From: DATFLS01 sp964413425 | Lineage (GTDB): Bacteria > Fidelibacterota > JAANXI01 | DNA: 6,339 nucleotides | Assembly: GCA_964413425.1 (NCBI GenBank) | Contig: CAYPST010000168.1 | Coordinates: 1 to 6,339 of the forward strand | Direction of reading: 5' to 3' | Shown here: in pieces, positions 4,362 through 6,339 of the stretch | How positions within the stretch are numbered: position 1 is the first letter of the stretch | Layout: every line of letters starts with the position of its first letter | Program-made: the position numbers and the translations under genes | Notes under the pieces: generated by a model | The model's database searches: none | What the model saw: the letters and a program-made list of their open reading frames with translations, nothing else | Told to the model about the DNA's origin: nothing

Positions 4362-5675
4362 ATGCGTACACGCACGTCTAATGCTGCTGCGATTGCCTTT
4401 CTATTTTTCTTCGTTATTTTTTCATTTTCACAATGCGAGGACCCCCTCACCCCCGAGAAGGAAGAACAGACCACACCGGCGGTGCTTTCTTCTCTCGATC
4501 TCGTTGATGCCAGCGCCCTCTACATCGCTCCGACTCAGGTGGATGGAACCGGGAAAACCACTGCCGAAAACAGTGAAGTGCTGAACCGGCTCTTCAAAAT
4601 CACCACCGATGATATGGTTCAACAAGTCTCCTACGTATCGGATGAGGGAGATACCATGGATGCGAGTTTGTATCCGAACAATCTGTACGACGCCGGTCCG
4701 GATCACCTGCTTATCAGTTTCAGCGCCAACCCGGACGAACCGGATTTTATCGACGAAGCATATCTGGTGCGAAAGAGCGACGGTGCGGTCTTCCAGCTGG
4801 ATTATGACGGACAGTTAGTCTTCCCGCAGAAACAACAGTACTTTGCGAACTACGGGACCGTTCAACTGGACCAGAACGATAATATTTACTTCCAGAACTC
4901 CTTCTCGGACCAGATGGTATATTCACTGTCTGCGTCAGGAGAAGAAGTCGTTTCAGAGCCGGTGTCCCCGCCGGACGCGAGCATCGAGTGGTTCATCACC
5001 GATTGTGCCGGGAATGTTGCTGTCGCAAATGCAAATATGGAGGGCCGGGTCATCACGGCGGACGGCAGTCTGTTCAACCTTCCCGGCGTGGAATTCTGGG
5101 TGGCGGCCAATGATTCACTCTATATCAGCGCTTATCACGATACAGAGAACTATTATTCTGTCCTGCAACTGAATTGCAGTGGTGATACCCCGGCATCTCT
5201 GGATACCTTCGCCACAGGTTTAGAAAATGCCCCGCTGTTGATGCATGGGGGCAATCATCTTATCGCCATGGATGATCGCACTCTGGTCGTGGTCACTCAG
5301 GCAGGGACCGGGAACGGAGTATGGGAAGTCTATAATCCGGACCGGACCCCCCGGATGGTTGCCGCCGTTATGGAGGCATTTACCGAGTTTGCCACCGCCG
5401 GCGCCTCCGACGATCTGTACTACATTGCCGGAAGCGGGGTCGATGCCCAGCCGCTGCTCGCCGGAATTGATCCCCTGACTGACGTGGTGACCCCGGTGAC
5501 CAGAGAATATGCTGTTCAGTCAATGACCGTTTCTCAGGAAAATCACATCTACTTCAGCGGGCTCCGGATGAACGATGCGGCAAAAGTGATCGGCGAGATT
5601 GATGCGGCAGGAGCAGTCACTATACTGGATGAAGAATTGTCCGGACCGGCTTATGCCCTGACCAGGATACAGTGA
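4362..5675 (+). CDS. Secreted lipoprotein with beta-blade-like repeats, function unknown
   Basis: I do not recognise this 437-residue protein at family level. The N terminus is a lipoprotein-type signal: MRTRT, a hydrophobic core (8-22), then FSQC with Cys25 as the likely lipid-bearing residue, followed by acidic EDPLTPEKEE. The lipobox is loose (Phe and Gln at -3 and -1) but of a kind seen in Bacteroidota-like species. The mature part is predominantly beta, with a recurring motif of polar residues followed by hydrophobic-Tyr/Ile-Phe/Ile at 114 (DHLLISFS), 172 (NDNIYFQN), 250 (NDSLYISA), 350 (DDLYYIAG) and 394 (NHIYFSGL). Each is followed by a strand ending in a turn, which suggests a beta-propeller-like fold. 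The ATG at 4362 is chosen because GGAGG (4352-4356) lies five bases upstream; a TTG 51 bases earlier has no such site. The cell location is probably the outer membrane or periplasm. No ligand or enzyme function can be read from it. Confidence 0.82.
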   Translation: MRTRTSNAAAIAFLFFFVIFSFSQCEDPLTPEKEEQTTPAVLSSLDLVDASALYIAPTQVDGTGKTTAENSEVLNRLFKITTDDMVQQVSYVSDEGDTMDASLYPNNLYDAGPDHLLISFSANPDEPDFIDEAYLVRKSDGAVFQLDYDGQLVFPQKQQYFANYGTVQLDQNDNIYFQNSFSDQMVYSLSASGEEVVSEPVSPPDASIEWFITDCAGNVAVANANMEGRVITADGSLFNLPGVEFWVAANDSLYISAYHDTENYYSVLQLNCSGDTPASLDTFATGLENAPLLMHGGNHLIAMDDRTLVVVTQAGTGNGVWEVYNPDRTPRMVAAVMEAFTEFATAGASDDLYYIAGSGVDAQPLLAGIDPLTDVVTPVTREYAVQSMTVSQENHIYFSGLRMNDAAKVIGEIDAAGAVTILDEELSGPAYALTRIQ

Positions 5676-5703
5676 CTTCCTGAAATAAAATCGCAGAATC
5701 CAG

Positions 5704-5728
5704 GGATGAAGCGTGTTCAAACGCATCC
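5704..5728 (+). other. Bulged hairpin after the lipoprotein gene
   Basis: GGAT (5704-5707) pairs with ATCC (5725-5728) and GCGT (5711-5714) with ACGC (5721-5724), leaving a three-base bulge and a GTTCAA loop. It lies 29 bases after the stop codon. The sequence after it is G-rich rather than T-rich, so it is only a weak candidate for the transcript end. A G-rich, T/G-alternating tract follows at about 5739-5768. Confidence 0.3.
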
Positions 5729-5832
5729 GGGGATCTGGCTGTGGTGTGGGGGTGTGTGATGAGGGATGATATCTGAGTAGGGACCAGGGAATACCTGCTC
5801 ATATCAATTCTATGATAGCAGTACAAAAACAA

Positions 5833-5866
5833 AGAGGGATGCTCCCATGTTTGGAAACATCCCTCT
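5833..5866 (-). terminator. Intrinsic terminator of the ferritin gene
   Basis: AGAGGGATG (5833-5841) and CATCCCTCT (5858-5866) form a perfect 9-bp stem. Read on the - strand, the stem is followed directly by a T-rich tail (TTGTTTTTG, the complement of 5824-5832), as expected of a Rho-independent terminator. It lies 43 bases past the ferritin stop codon. On the + strand the bases after the stem are A-rich, so it does not look bidirectional. An inner pairing, ATGTTT (5847-5852) with AAACAT (5855-5860), competes with the outer stem. Confidence 0.8.
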
Positions 5867-5908
5867 AAAACCACAATTCAGGGGCTCTTGTACACTTTTA
5901 AACGAATG

Positions 5909-6339
5909 CTATTCGGCTCCCTCTTCCTCTTCTCCGTTTGCCGGGATATCCGCCTGCCGCTGACCCAGTTCCTGATCCAGCATATACAATCCGGATCCAT
6001 CATCACCCAGGATATTAAGTTTATCAAGGATGGTCCGGAACAGATCCTCCTCCTCAACCTGTTCGTCCACATACCACTGAAGAAATCTGGCAGTGGCGTG
6101 ATCCCTGGCTTCCTGCGCAGCATTCATCAGACTGTTGATGGCTTTGGTATTCTGCTGTTCCAGTTCCAGAGATCGTTCGAAGAGATGCCGATAGGAATCA
6201 AAATCGGACGGCGGTTCAGAATTTTCCGGTGCCAGGGCATGGCCGTCCATATCATTGATGAAATGAAAGATCTTCATGGCATGGAAGTTTTCTTCTTTGA
6301 ACTGCTCCAGAAAAAAGCTGGCGGCACCATGGAAACCCT
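5909..6339 (-). CDS. ftnA: Ferritin, FtnA-like, 5' end cut by the window
   Basis: The reading frame is open to the right edge, so the start codon and roughly the first 30-35 residues lie outside; 142 residues are visible. The product is a non-haem ferritin that would oxidise Fe(II) and store iron in a 24-subunit cytoplasmic shell. In visible numbering, FHGAASFFLEQFKEENFH (2-19) matches the helix carrying the E50 and H53 iron ligands of E. coli FtnA, here Glu16 and His19. Glu60 in LELEQQ corresponds to E94. FLQWYVDEQVEEEDLF (85-100) is nearly identical to the E. coli helix with Q127 and E130, here Gln93 and Glu96. The ferroxidase centre therefore looks intact as far as can be seen. The C terminus ends in an acidic tail (EEEEGAE). 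The gene converges on the lipoprotein gene and stops at TAG 5909-5911, followed by a strong terminator. The symbol is by similarity to FtnA and not certain. Confidence 0.9.
   Translation of the reverse strand, partial: GFHGAASFFLEQFKEENFHAMKIFHFINDMDGHALAPENSEPPSDFDSYRHLFERSLELEQQNTKAINSLMNAAQEARDHATARFLQWYVDEQVEEEDLFRTILDKLNILGDDGSGLYMLDQELGQRQADIPANGEEEEGAE

Noticed and set aside
5878..6123. An 81-residue open frame on the - strand overlapping the ferritin gene
   Set aside because: It lies in another frame of the ferritin gene, whose conserved iron-binding residues settle which frame is real.

Overview
The window reads as a piece of chromosome from a bacterium of the Bacteroidota/Rhodothermota/Balneolota side of the tree, or a neighbouring FCB lineage such as Calditrichota. 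This is an inference. It rests on the ECF sigma, zinc-finger/HEAT anti-sigma and DUF4097 gene order, on an FtnA-type ferritin, and on a lipoprotein whose Cys is preceded by a loose lipobox. No rRNA, tRNA or taxon marker is present, so the assignment is tentative.

Bases 1-1170 hold no convincing gene. Bases 1-330 are mostly AT-rich with small hairpins. Bases about 330-1070 are a patchwork of degenerate short repeats. These include at least five arrays of 7-bp units, each with its own consensus; two of the arrays are inverted copies of each other. The same stretch has a roughly 20-bp 'TCTGTGT-AATCCGTGTG' family and several palindromes built on GGGATCCC. It ends at a plausible ECF-type promoter (1097-1123).

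Bases 1171-3548 are a compact operon on the + strand: an ECF sigma factor; a membrane anti-sigma factor with a cytoplasmic zinc-binding motif, one membrane helix and a periplasmic HEAT-repeat domain; and an exported DUF4097 beta-repeat protein. The first two genes overlap by 11 bp. The likely logic is an envelope-sensing circuit: the anti-sigma factor holds the sigma factor at the membrane, its HEAT domain receives a periplasmic signal (perhaps via the DUF4097 protein), and the freed sigma factor reads its own promoter.

Bases 3652-4167 encode an unrecognised four-helix membrane protein with a poorly defined start. Bases 4362-5675 encode an orphan secreted lipoprotein with repeated beta-blade-like motifs. 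At the right edge, a ferritin gene on the - strand is cut off at its 5' end by the window. It runs towards the lipoprotein gene and is closed by a good intrinsic terminator at 5833-5866.
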